Below are positions 37,425 through 48,945 of a DNA stretch of 64,000 nt, one piece after another. The notes beneath the pieces are model-generated. The model saw only the letters and a program-made list of their open reading frames with translations. It ran no database searches and was not told where the DNA came from. The stretch lies in contig JASFXZ010000037.1 in assembly GCA_032209605.1 (NCBI GenBank), forward strand, positions 3,472,001 through 3,536,000. Direction: 5' to 3'. This DNA is from Mactromeris polynyma. Lineage: Eukaryota; Mollusca; Bivalvia; Venerida; Mactridae. The position numbers and the translations under genes are program-made. Each line of letters opens with the position of its first letter. Within the stretch, counting starts at the first letter, position 1.

Positions 37425-38158
37425 CAATTGCTTGTATGTAGATATCTTATAATCAAATAAACACTATGTCTAATTGCTTGTATGTAGATATCTTATAATC
37501 AAATAAACACTATGTCTAATTGCTTGTATGTAGATATCTTATAATCAAATAAACACTATGTCTAATTGCTTGTATGTAGATATCTTATAATCAAATAAAC
37601 ACTATGTCTAATTGCTTGTATGTAGATGTCTTATAATCAAATAAACACTATGTCTAATTGCTTGTATGTAGATATCTTATAATCAAATAAACACTATGTC
37701 TAATTGCTTGTATGTAGATATCTTATAATCAAATAAACACTATGTCTAATTGCTTGTATGTAGATATCTTATAATCAAATAAACACTATGTCTAATTGCT
37801 TGTATGTAGATATCTTATAATCAAATAAACACTATGTCTAATTGCTTGTATGTAGATATCTTATAATCAAATAAACACTATGTCTAATTGCTTGTATGTA
37901 GATATCTTATAATCAAATAAACACTATGTCTAATTGCTTGTATGTAGATATCTTATAATCAAATAAACACTATGTCTAATTGCTTGTATGTAGATATCTT
38001 ATAATCAAATAAACACTATGTCTAATTGCTTGTATGTAGATATCTTATAATCAAATAAACACTATGTCTAATTGCTTGTATGTAGATATCTTATAATCAA
38101 ATAAACACTATGTCTAATTGCTTGTATGTAGATATCTTATAATCAAATAAACACTATG
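37425..38158 (+). repeat. 46-bp minisatellite, 16 copies, almost invariant
   Basis: Period 46 bp: CTAATTGCTTGTATGTAGAT, ATCTTATAATCAAATAAACA, CTATGT. Of 16 units I see only one with an internal substitution (GATGTC near 37627). Each unit contains AATAAA on the + strand. Confidence 0.98.
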
Positions 38159-38821
38159 TTCAGGTATTGGTTGAATCATTTATAAAATGACCGGAAAATC
38201 AAACTGGTTGATAATTATAAATTTAAATTAGAAATATGCAACATAGCGACAACTTACAATTTGAAACACAGTTTTATTTTTAATAAATATCTAAAACATT
38301 TCCATAGTCAACACGTATGTCATAAATACAACTCTTAGATACAATGATAAATTCACAAGCACATTGGATCGTATCAATATAAACTGGAAACGAATAATTT
38401 ATTTCCAATTTTGTTTTTACTGTTTGAATTTTTCCCCACTACATACAATTTAGCACTTTATAGGAAATGATAGGACAGATATAGTGTAGTTGACTATGAA
38501 TAATAAATCTCCGTTAATCGTTTGTTTATAAAATAGTCTTCATAGTGAGGCAGCTGTGGGTCTATATTATAATACTTTTAACTGCACTGTTCTTTGATAA
38601 GAAATTTAAATATTCAGCTAAAATATTTCATTCAATACTACTATGATATTTATGTCTGAAGAAATTAAATTAATTGGCTAGTAATATTGGTACTAGCGTT
38701 TTCAAAAAAAAACGTTGTTAAAACAAGATTGTAATATATACAATAACAAATTTCATTATTTTTGTATTTTTTCAAGAAATTTCGAATGTTTTTATACATG
38801 GCACAATAGTGATATGCACTT

Positions 38822-39122
38822 ATACACACGTGGGTCGCCACTGAAATAATACATATATTATACACACGTGGGTCGCCACTGAAATAATACATATATTATA
38901 CACACGTGGGTCGTCACTGAAATAATACATATATTATACACACGTGGGTCGCCACTGAAATAATACATATATTATACACACGTGGGTCGCCACTGAAATA
39001 ATACATATATTATACCCACGTGGGTCGCCACTGAAATAATACATATATTATACCCACGTGGGTCGCCACTGAAATAATACATATATTATACACACGTGGG
39101 TCGCCACTGAAATAATACATAT
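38822..39122 (+). repeat. 38-bp minisatellite, 8 copies
   Basis: Period 38 bp: TACACACGTGGGTCGCCACT then GAAATAATACATATATTA. Two units read TACCCACGTG and one reads TCGTCACT. Each unit holds a CACGTG palindrome. Confidence 0.97.
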
Positions 39123-39660
39123 AGAAAAACAAAGTTTTATACAAACATGATTGAATATTTGGTCTTTTTTGGATGAACTGTGATTTAACAACAATGCCAT
39201 ATATTTGAAAGTAAATATTTATGTATCAATTATGGAATATACAGGCAGAAATGTGTCATGCTCATATAGTTAATGGGTATTCAAATGTGTGCAGTATCAA
39301 TATATGGCAAAACTTATGACATGAGCTGAATGGATTGACACAATGATAAGAAATGTCAATTTTTGGCATCTGAAAAATCCACAAACAATTTACTTTTAGA
39401 TAATGCTACTTATACTGCAATACTAAAAGACCGTGACTTCCGTCCCGTAACGCTTATCCTGGTAGGCGTATTTCATATTACAACACAGAGTTGCATCCCT
39501 TTGTTACTAGGTAGAATGAATCACGTTTAACTCTTGTTCATAACACAATCAATACAAAACCACTATTGTCTTAAAATAACTAAGATATTATAAATGTCCT
39601 CATATCTCTCATTAAACAATTATTTTAATATTCCTAGCTATGTTTTATTCTAAATTATTA

Positions 39661-40196
39661 TTATACAGGCGTAGTCTTTCTAAGGTAGTCTATACTGGCA
39701 GTACCGTATAAATTTTCCCTAGGAACATGGGTTTCTGCTACAGTTGTAGTTGACAGCGCATTTCTAGAATTGTCGTTTGGAAACGAATAGTTTGACAGTT
39801 CGTGAGATGCACAGGTCGTCTCAGAAATGGGTGTGTATGTATAATAGCTTTCTGATCTACTTAATGAAGTGTCTCGCGATCTCTCGCGCGATTGAGATCT
39901 ATCACGTGATTGTGGGCGCGATCTTTTATGTCGCCAATGCTGATTTCTGTCGTTGGCTTCAGTCTTTAAAGCTTGTTGATGTTTCTTCCGCTGTGCATGT
40001 TTATATCGGGTTATATAAAGATACACAGAAAACACTCCCGACATTTCTGTTAATGCAAATGAACCGACGGCCATCATAAAAGACGAACCATAATTGTACA
40101 AGAACTGTACGTCTTCCAGTGAGACTTTGGGTTTATTGCCAACTTCTTCCGTAATGCTTCCAATGTACAAAATAATCCCGACCAATGTACACAGTC
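39661..40196 (-). CDS. CACNG: TARP exon 4 (TM3, TM4, tail, PDZ ligand)
   Basis: 536 bp, acceptor TTTGTTTTAG, stop TAA 39661-39663. Encodes TM3, loop 2 with NKPKVSLEDVQFLYNYG, TM4, the basic ITRYKHAQRKKHQQ, an RS-rich block (SRDRSQSRERSRDTSLSRSE) where TARPs are phosphorylated, and the terminal TTPV. AATAAA lies only about 12 bases after the stop on the - strand; a later signal is likely. Confidence 0.95.
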
Positions 40197-43100
40197 CTAA
40201 AACAAATGTATAAGTCGTTTAGCAGACAAAATGTGATTTTTATGATGCATTTTAAAACCGTCCGAATTTCAATTGAATCGTTTTGGGATTTATTTTAGAG
40301 TCACATCGGCGCCAGATATGATTGCAGTGAACAATACAACGTCGGCTTTGCATTATTATACCATCATTTCTTCTCTTGATAAATTGAAAAGAAATAAATT
40401 GCAGAGTGTTTTGATATGAAACTGAAATTCAAGAAAGGTTGGGAGAAAAATCGACCAATTAATATAATCCATTGAACTGGTTGTTGTTTGTTGCAATACA
40501 CCATACACCATTAGTTGGTCTGCTTCGTTGTATAACATTTGTCAGCAAGTACAAATAACAATTTCACAAAACAATTTGAAATATATTGATGATTTCATCC
40601 CAACATTCAATTTATCATATTTCTGTTCTAGACATTTGAATATCGCTTTTACTATATGCAATTATTCGGCTTCCTTAATGCTTGGTTGCTAGATGTATCG
40701 TTAATGCTTGGTTGCTAGATGTATCGTTAATGCTTGGTTGCTAGATGCTTGGTTGCTAGATGCTTGGTTGCTAGATGCTTGGTTGCTAGATGCTTGGTTG
40801 CTAGATGTTTGGTTGCTAAATGCTTGGTTGCTAGATGCTTGGTTGCTAGATGCTTGGTTGCTAGATGCTTGGTTGCTAGATGCTTGGTTGCTAGATGCTT
40901 GGTTGCTAGATGCTTGGTTGCTAGAGGCTTGTTTGCTAAATGCTTGGTTGCTAGATGCTTGGTTGCTAGATGCTTGGTTGCTAGATGCTTGGTTGCTAGA
41001 TGCTTGGTTGCTAGATGCTTGGTTGCTAGATGCTTGATTGTTAGATGCTTGGTTGCTAGATGCTTGGTTGCTAGATGCTTGGTTGCTAGATGCTTGGTTG
41101 CTAGATGCTTGGTTGCTAGATGCTTGGTTGCTAGATGTATCGTTAATGCTTGGTTGCTAGATGCTTGGTTGCTAGATGCTTGGTTGCTAGATGCTTGGTT
41201 GCTAGATGTATCGTTAATGCTTGGTTGCTAGATGCTTGGTTGCTAGATGCTTGGTTGCTAGATGCTTGGTTGCTAGATGCTTGGTTGCTAGATGTCACGC
41301 GACTGAGTTCTTCACCCCAAACATCGTCTTCAATGCAATTTACGTTTAAAATCGCATTTTTGTTCATAAATTGTCAAACAGTTTCTGCTTTTATTATAAA
41401 ATTAAATATTTCATTTAAACATGAATGATTATGGCATGTTTGCATTTGTCACACTGAACAGTAGTCAAACATCGTCACGAAGCCTATGCTCTACATATTA
41501 CATGATATTACATGGATCCCTCGTTTAGAAATATAGAATCCCAGAATCACGAAAAATGTGTCGAATAAAAGAGGTCCGACTGTATTTACTTAATGAAATG
41601 CTAACAATGCCTGCTATTTGATATATGTATTGGTATATTCTGAAGTTACAACTGTAAACACTGAGACCAAAATACGAATATATGCATTGTATAGCATTTG
41701 TAACCTACCTGCTAAAACAAAAAGTATTCCGCTGACAAAAGTAAGATTTTTTCTTCCTGATTCACAATGTCCGACAAAACAAATAGTTCCTGCAATTAAC
41801 AGAATGACTAGGCTGGAGAGCGGGAACCAGGTAGAACGGCGCATTGTCACTGAAACAAGAAAACAGAATAGTTTAATCAATGTGAGCGGGAACCAGGTAG
41901 AACGGCGCATTGTCACTGAAACAAGAAAACAGAATAGTTTAATCAATGTGAGCGGGAACCAGGTAGAACGGCGCATTGTCACTGAAACAAGAAATATACA
42001 GAATAGTTTAATCAATGTGAGCGGGAACCAGGTAGAACGGCGCATTGTCACTGAAACAAACAATATACAGAATAGTTTAATCAATGTGAGCGGGAACCAG
42101 GTAGAACGGCGCATTGTCACTGAAACAAACAATATACAGAATAGTTTAATCAATGTGAGCGGGAACCAGGTAGAACGGCGCATTGTCACTGAAACAACAA
42201 ATATACAGAATAGTGTAATCAATGTGAGCGGGAACCAGGTAGAACTGCGCATTGTCACTGAAACAAACAAATATACAGAATAGTTTAATCAATGTGAATT
42301 TATTTAGTTCATTACAAAAACATCTCAATACAAGACTGTCGTTGGTTGTACGGAAAGACAATCTTAGTCGTCAGGTGGTCGGGTTATCGAGTTAAAGTAT
42401 TGAAGAAAAAAATTAAAAATGGCCCATGAACATTAGATCATATTAATTAGTAGGTCATAATTTCGATGTGGTGTTTAAGTGAGATGTACTGCACCACTGA
42501 TTTGACATGACACGGTGCAATTGTCGTTTTTAAACTATAATGGTCTATGCAATTTACAAATAATTAATTAGCATTTCAAATGCACTCGGTTAGATAATTT
42601 CCACACGGGTATGATACATTTGTATACATGATTTGTCGCTCGAGCTTCTTTAAACATCATTTTACGATACGCTGTCTCTGGGTTCTAGCCACGACGAAAA
42701 CGTTATTTCACTCCGATATACATTGTAACAATAGTGTAGTCGTTCTCCTCTCTATTAGCAAACACAACTTGCAAAGAAAAGTTTGGAACAATATAGAGTA
42801 TGTGCCTGAATGATTGATTTCTTCCTCTGAACTTCTAGAAATGAGTTATGAGTTCGAGTGATTAATTTTACAAGTATCGGTAAATTTGAGTAAAAACCTC
42901 ATGTTACATTTCAGCAATCTAGAATATTTTGTTGTTGTCATTTTGACGTCTTTTATCGCTTTTAAAGCACATCTAAAATTATCTATAAGTAGAACCATTT
43001 TAATTATTATAATTACAACATTAAATAATACACGTTAACCATTTATATGAACAGAACAGAACAGAACAGAACTTTTATTTTGGATTTGTGCAAAGCTCCT

Positions 43101-46100
43101 CATCCATACAACATATGTACAACATATTGTCAAAGTACAAATGTAGTACAGTAATGATAAAATGAAAAAAAAAAACATATATGAAAACATGATAATGTTT
43201 CACAATAATGTGTGTGTGTGTGTGAGAATGACATAATAAATTGAACATTTCAAAAAAAATATATAGGTCAGAATAACTTTATAGAGGAAAGCTTTAGTCT
43301 AGACATACTTGCACTTGTTATCATGAAATAGTAATAAACGTGATTAAAATTATACTATGTTATGACCGACATAAAGTGTGTGTAATTCCGTCATCAAACA
43401 CCGTTATCTTATATTTGATAATTGGAAGATAACAATCCATCATATCCTTTCAATATTAAGTGAGTAAATATTTACGTGTCTGGGTTTTCGCTTTAGGTCA
43501 GACACATGTAAAACAATAGCAGTACAGCTAACCTGTATTACATTCTGAAATGTTCAAACTATATCACAAATGCTCAGATAAATATAGTAGGACTTGGAAA
43601 CCTCGAACAGTTTTGGCTCGAACACAGTAGAAACCTCGAATAGGTTATTAAGTCCCGACGAAATCGCTTCTTATTGCATATAATCTAACAGTCGAACACT
43701 CGAACCTGATTTGCGCTTCTTTAGCTACCATTTCATTCATTTTTCACCATAGACAGGTCACCTTTGTTCGATCATTTGAAAGTGAGAGACATACATTTGT
43801 GTTGCTATTTAAAGGTTGTTGCTCAGGAGAGAGTTAAGCGGGAAATGTGGTAGTGTTGTCGACGAGACGATGTCGTCCGAGAGATGGCCGCTCTGGCGGG
43901 ATTAAGCGGGAAATGTGATAGTGTTGTAGAAGAGACGATGTCGTCCGAGAGATTGCCGCTCTGGCGGGATTAAGCGGGAAATGTGATAGTGTTGTAGAAG
44001 AGACGATGTCGTCCGAGAGATGGCCGCTCTGGAGGGATTAAGCGGGAAATGTGATAGTGTTGTAGAAGAGACGATGTCGTCCGAGAGATGGCCGCTCTGG
44101 TGGGATTAAGCGGGAAATGTGATAGTGTTGTAGAAGAGACGATGTCGTCCGAGAGATGGCCGCTCTGGAGGGATTAAGCGGGAAATGTGGTAGTGTTGTA
44201 GAAGAGACGATGTCGCACGAGAGATGGCCGCACTGGAGGGATTAAGCGGGAAATGTGATAGTGTTGTAGAAGAGACGATGTCGTCCGAGAGATGGCCGCT
44301 CGGGAGGGATTACGCGGGAAATGTGATAGTGTTGTAGAAGAGACGATGTCGCTCGAGAGATGGCCGCTCTGGAGGGATTAAGCGGGAAATGTGATAGTGT
44401 TGTAGAAGAGACGATGTCGTCCGAGAGATGGCCGCTCGGGAGGGATTACGCGGGAAATGTGATAGTGTTGTAGAAGAGACGATGTCGCTCGAGAGATGGC
44501 CGCTCTGGAGGGATTAAGCGGGAAATGTGATAGTGTTGTAGAAGAGACGATGTCGCTCGAGAGATGGCCGCTCTGGAGGGATTAAGCGGGAAATGTGATA
44601 GTGTTGTAGAAGAGACGATGTCGCACGAGAGATTGCCGCTCTGGAGGGATTAAGCGGGAAATGTGATAGTGTTGTAGAAGAGACGATGTCGCACGAGAGA
44701 TTGCCGCTCTGGAGGGATTAAGCGGGAAATGTGATAGTGTTGTAGAAGAGACGATGTCGCACGAGAGATTGCCGCTCTGGAGGGATTACGCGGGAAATGT
44801 GATAGTGTTGTAGAAGAGACGATGTCGTCCGAGAGATGGCCGCTCTGGAGGGATTACGCGGGAAATGTGATAGTGTTGTAGAAGAGACGATGTCGCACGA
44901 GAGATGGCCGCTCTGGAAGGATTAAGCGGGAAATGTGGTAGTGTTGTAGAAGAGACGATGTCGCACGAGAGATGGCCGCTCTGGAGGGATTAAGCGGGAA
45001 ATGTGGTAGTGTTGTAGAAGAGACGATGTCGCACGAGAGATTGCCGCTCTGGAGGGATTAAGCGGGAAATGTGATAGTGTTGTAGAAGAGACGATGCCGC
45101 TCGGGAGCTTGTACTGTAATCAGCTCTATCAGAAAACAATTCACAGAACATTTAAACCTCGTTTACCAGAGAATAATACGTTCGTTTGCACACTTTCGTT
45201 AGTTTATTTCGGAGATAGTTTAGCATAGTTCATTATATCAGTTTTCACTTTGCGAATCAGAAGCCGGAATATGGCAAACATACTATGCAAACAAAGTAGT
45301 ATAATATAAGTTAAACAAATGCAATATTTGACTGCTCAATAGCAAACATATCACTACGTATGTACAGAAAGGTTATAATTGTCTACATGAATTATTCTTG
45401 CTTGGTGTACGGAAACGTCAATCAACTATCACCGACTAAACGATAATCCGGCATATGAAGCGACCGCAGTGTATATAGACGTCACAAAAGAAGTTCGTGG
45501 AGGCATAGACGTAGAGGAAGAATACAAGGCATTCATGTTTCGAAACTGTCCCAGAAAATCATTTCCGATTATTGGGACACTCCGATTTTCCATTCTTCAA
45601 AACATTAAATGCATAGAAATGTTCTATTAAGGAATGTATAGTTTATGGTATCCCTAGTCATAGTTACCAGCAGCATATTTCCACAGATATAATTCCTGAT
45701 TAATGTTGTAATGATTTTCTGTTAATGTAAAATCGTTGAGACAAAGTAGAATCGTGGGCAGATATTGTATTAGTGTAATCACTCACGTGATCAAATACCA
45801 AGCTAACATTACTCAGTTATAACCAAATATTGCAAAAAGCGGCGAAGCGACACAGCCAGTTTACCAGATATGCATTTAGAAAAGGCAGTGACAGTATTGT
45901 AATCTATTACCTGCGTTGGTGCACTCCTGGTTCTAGGAATTGTTATGAACTATACATTGTGTTGTTACAAGTGGTTTATTAAACTTCTTAATTTCTTTGT
46001 AAAGTCTGTGTTGTAGTATCAATTTTGTTTTTAAAGCTTGTACAATACGTTAATGTAATATTATACTAATTTTTGTTTCATTTTATACCTAAACAAACAT

Positions 46101-47963
46101 GAAAATATATTTTCCTATAGTTTAAACATCAACAAACATGCATTTACAAAGAATTAACTCATAATGTATTGATCCGTATTTGTTGTAAAAGATATTTGTA
46201 CATCATAAAATTAAACAAAAAACTTCCAGTTTTAACAATCAGGCTATTTTACAAGTTTTGTCTGTTAGTAATATGAAAAAAAAAGATATTTTCAATCGGT
46301 TATACATTGTAATGGTTCTTATTACAGATGTTTTAACCACTATAACAACAATACTGGATGAAGCCAATTCAAACATGTTATATTCAGATGAGCCAGAATC
46401 TATTTGAAAAGAAACTGGTTACACTAAGTTAAATAAGATTAAATTCAATGTACGATACCAAGATTTGTGACTAAATTTACAGAAACGTCAACAACCAACA
46501 AAGATACAACTTTTTTATGTGTTGACAATTACCGAGCTCTGTAACTAATCAGCAGTTATTCACTGAATGCATGTTATGTTCTACTTACTGTATAACCACA
46601 CTTCACTATTTGACATTCTCCAGTAATTGTTTGGAACATAATTACAAAATGCTGACTGAACAGCGACCTACATTTGTATAGAATATATATAATTACACAG
46701 CAACACAATGGTTGAGTGAGAGTTTTACGCCATTTTTTCAACATTATGTCTGTTATGTATATCGGTCAGTTGAACTAAACATAGTTCATGGCTTACAAAG
46801 CAGACATTTGCATCCACAAGCTAATGGCAAGTACTCCGCATGAATCGGTAGTGAAGGACAAATGACTTACTGACAGTTCCAAGGCTGTAATTTGCTGTAT
46901 GTTTATTATTACTTTATGTGTTTTGAATGTATGTTATATGTCCCTTTCCCCTGTGCATTTTTTTCACTTTATATAGTGTTGAGGTTATTTTCTGCCTAGT
47001 TTTGGCCTATTGTTGCCAGCTGTCTTGACTTGTCCTGTGATATTTTCCATCCATTAATTCCCATCTTCACTGTGTGTCCTCTTTGATTCTCCTAGTTATT
47101 CCTTATGGTATACCAGGCCATACCTTGCGCCTCTGTTCCCTAACGTATGTACCCCTTAACCTCATCAAGTGCCTTATGTGTTATTGTTGTTTTCCCGGAG
47201 GTATGTGTGGGGAGGCACTGTCTTATGTATGTGGCGTTCCATGTAGCAACTTATTCTCTCTCCTTTAGATTTGTTATATTCAGGCAAATTGTTAAGATAA
47301 ACATACTTCACACCCAATGATCGAACCAAATACTCCTTATTGAGTAAAGTATTTTACCAACTGAGCTAACCGGGTAGGTTTAATGACATCTAGCTTAGAC
47401 ATAAGTTCCATACACTGCATTAACATTTCATGACAAGAAAACTAAAGACCTCCATTTCAAACCTTATGCAGAAATTACATTCGTTTAACGCACGGTACAT
47501 ATTTTATAACAGCAAATTAAGTTTCAATTTTTCGAAGGTAAAAACACAAAATTATTCCAACACCTATTATGCACTAATTTGTTCAAGGTGAAGACCTTTT
47601 TGTATGCATTATTTTCACCGGGTATATGTTGACAACAGAAAAGAAAGATATCGAACAGGAAACGCGACATCCAAAGTGCTTAGCCTCCCCTAAAGCACGG
47701 AAACATGATGTACATACACATAATGTAAAGAAAACCAAACCAAAAGGGACATGGCACAAACATAAAGCTGACACTATCAGTCGGGTGTATGAGAGTGAAG
47801 TGTCATTCAAATAAGGTATACAGTAATGCTAGTACATAACTTTAGAAAAATAAAATCTTGTACAACTTACATAATATAGCATCAGTTTGTGGTATACCAT
47901 CGCGGTCATCATTTACTGTGAAATATTTTATGTACGTGCAGTTTCTCTTGCCGGAATATTTTG
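39661..47963 (-). CDS. CACNG: TARP / CACNG-type AMPA-receptor auxiliary subunit, exons 2-4 (5' exon missing)
   Basis: Four-helix claudin-superfamily membrane protein. Relatives (stargazin and other TARPs) bind AMPA glutamate receptors and set their trafficking and gating. Seen spliced CDS: complement of 39661-40196, 41709-41849 and 47871-47963, about 255 residues with consistent phases. Features in order: NCTYIKYF with an N-glycosylation site in the first extracellular loop; TM2 (LSSLVILLIAGTICFVG); NLTFVSGILFVLAGLCTLVG and IILYIG (TM3); YGSSFMMAVGSFALTEMSGV (TM4); an Arg/Ser-rich tail; and the terminal RKTTPV, the PDZ ligand of type I TARPs. The exon carrying TM1 and the GLW motif was not found from 47964 to 64000, so intron 1 probably runs past the window. 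The introns hold three large tandem arrays. Confidence 0.93.
40675..41295 (+). repeat. 15-bp minisatellite in TARP intron 3, about 40 copies
   Basis: Period 15 bp, ATGCTTGGTTGCTAG, interrupted four times by a variant ATGTATCGTTA. Because 15 is a multiple of three, frames stay open across it (LLDAW, LVARC), but nothing suggests translation. It lies wholly between exons 4 and 3. Confidence 0.97.
41550..41592 (-). repeat. TIR-like fragment, partner of 32008
   Basis: CGAATAAAAGAGGTCCGACTGTA is the inverse of the end at 32014. It sits in TARP intron 3, between the 15-bp array and exon 3. Confidence 0.4.
41709..41849 (-). CDS. CACNG: TARP exon 3 (TM2)
   Basis: 141 bp, acceptor CTTGTTTCAG, donor GTAGGT. 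Encodes TMRRSTWFPLSSLVILLIAG then TICFVGHCESGRKNLTFVSG. The first 32 or so bases, together with the 3' end of intron 2, are the source of the adjoining minisatellite (41818-42290). Confidence 0.93.
41818..42290 (-). repeat. 66/69-bp array made of the TARP intron 2 / exon 3 boundary, 7 copies
   Basis: Units start at 41818, 41884, 41950, 42019, 42088, 42157 and 42226 (spacing 66, 66, 69, 69, 69, 69). Read on the - strand, each unit has a pyrimidine-rich stretch, a TTTCAG acceptor and the first bases of exon 3 (TGACAATGCGCCGTTCTACC, then TGGTTCCCGCTC). It then jumps back to intron sequence (ACATTGATTAAACTATTCTG). Only the unit nearest exon 3 continues into the real exon. All spacings are multiples of three and the frame is open, so upstream acceptors would be in frame. 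Confidence 0.95.
43040..43075 (+). repeat. Short (ACAGA)n and nearby (TG)n microsatellites
   Basis: Four to five GAACA units near 43050-43072, and a short (TG)8 run near 43210-43226, both in TARP intron 2. Confidence 0.7.
43585..43775 (-). repeat. Inverted partner of the 27215-27411 repeat
   Basis: The reverse complement aligns with 27215-27411 through blocks such as AATGAATGAAATG, TCGAGTGTTCGA, ACTGTTAGAT and CTACTGTGTTCGAGCCAA. It lies in TARP intron 2, next to the 68-bp array. Confidence 0.7.
43834..45112 (+). repeat. 68-bp minisatellite in TARP intron 2, about 19 copies
   Basis: Period 68 bp: TTAAGCGGGAAATGTGATAG, TGTTGTAGAAGAGACGATGT, CGTCCGAGAGATGGCCGCTC, TGGAGGGA. The four bases after GATGTCG vary in blocks: TCCG dominates early units, CTCG the middle and CACG the later ones. 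This suggests segmental spread of variants. Confidence 0.97.
45113..46059. other. TARP intron 2, nothing recognised
   Basis: AT-rich intron sequence with no repeat partner elsewhere in the window. Confidence 0.4.
46060..46405 (+). repeat. Unnamed 350-bp dispersed repeat, copy 2 (TARP intron 2)
   Basis: The closest relative of 23268-23625, with the same block order (ACTCATAATGTATT, TTTGTACATCATAAAA, AACAATCAGGCTATTTTAC, ACAACAATACTGGATG, GATGAGCCAGA). Confidence 0.8.
46940..47270 (+). repeat. Diverged relative of composite segment Y (single-unit form)
   Basis: GTGCCTTATGTGTTATTG, TTGTTTTCCCGGAGGTATG, TGTGGGGAGGCACTGTCTTA and GTGGCGTTCCATGTAGCAAC parallel 2880-3010 and 11270-11390. It contains one copy of the roughly 50-bp module that forms the array at 61941-63440, with flanks TTTTCCCGGAGG and CTTATTCTCTC. 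Confidence 0.75.
47312..47375 (-). mobile_element. tRNA-like SINE head (degenerate)
   Basis: The - strand reads ACCCGGTTAGCTCAGTTGGT (A box) ... TTGGTTCGATCATTGGGT (B box). The arms ACCC/GGGT could pair, but the anticodon arm is degenerate and the length is 64, so it is a tRNA-derived relic and not a working tRNA. Confidence 0.65.
47871..47963 (-). CDS. CACNG: TARP exon 2
   Basis: 93 bp, acceptor CTATTTCAG, donor GTAAGT. Encodes KYSGKRNCTYIKYFTVNDDR then DGIPQTDAIL, the end of extracellular loop 1. Its last base starts the codon finished by exon 3, matching the exon boundary found in vertebrate CACNG genes. Confidence 0.9.
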
Positions 47964-48945
47964 CTGAAATAGAAAAAAATAAACATTAACTAATATGTAT
48001 CAAACTTAGTGGGATTTTTAAAATGGAATTTCAACACGTGTAACTTTAACTGCTATTTCCACAGTGACGATCATTGATTTTAAACTTGGATGCAGTCGAT
48101 AAATGCTTTAAGTTCGTGTTAGAACTTTACGGAATTTTTGTGCAAGAGGAACAAAATAAATCAAATACCATTTTGTCAAAATTTATTCTGCTACTCTTGT
48201 GACAGATGTTGAGAGAGAGTTCGGGGTTTAGCCATCAAATTATATTTATTCAAACTTGATGATTTTGCTGTCGTGGTAATCATGAATATGTAAGACAAAT
48301 ACAGAACAGTAAAACGGATTTGTCTATACAAGGAATACGATAATTGAAATACAAATAGCTTGACATAGCGACAAGTACGACAAGTGTGTGCACGTGGACG
48401 TATGAGTATGAGCCCTTAAAGCAGTACGATTACTGTACAAAAAGTTTAACGTCTTTAATAAGGAATGATATCATTGATATCATATGATATAATTTATGAT
48501 ATCATCAAATATGTTCATTTCGCTGACATAATCGTGGAGCAAAATATGTTAATTTTATTGGAATATGACGTCTGTTTGCAAGAAATAAGACGCGTAACTC
48601 CTCAGTAGCCTCGAAGACACCTTGCTGACGAAGTCTGTAAACGTGTGTGATGTAAAAACATCTAATGTCATTCCCTGTTTTTTATCAAAACGATATTTTA
48701 GAAATGTTTCAATGTATCAGAACTTGTAATAAAGGTATCAGTAAATCCCTTCTATTGTTGTGATGTCTATATTTAGTTCAGAAAAAAACCCGTCAAAATC
48801 AAACCAACTGAAAGTATATTCGTGAAATGGAACACAATCCATGGTTTCATTCCACCGTATATATTGCCACCAGAGATGATATAACAATTGTGTTACTGTC
48901 ATAAGACTTAAGAGCCATTACAACATCAAACCGACCATAGACAGA
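47964..48945. other. TARP intron 1 sequence, nothing recognised
   Basis: No repeat partner or exon. A palindromic AT stretch built of TGATATCAT units lies at 48470-48506. Confidence 0.4.

Noticed and set aside
40708..41428. WLLDA / LVARC repeat proteins
   Set aside because: 15-bp array inside a TARP intron; open frames follow from the period and are on the strand opposite the gene.
46580..46640. Minus-strand NNYWRMSNSEVWLY followed by GTAAGT as a possible TARP exon
   Set aside because: It lies between exons 3 and 2, so it is out of order for the TM1 exon, and lacks the helix and the GLW motif.
47312..47375. tRNA gene
   Set aside because: Too short, degenerate anticodon arm; read as a SINE head.
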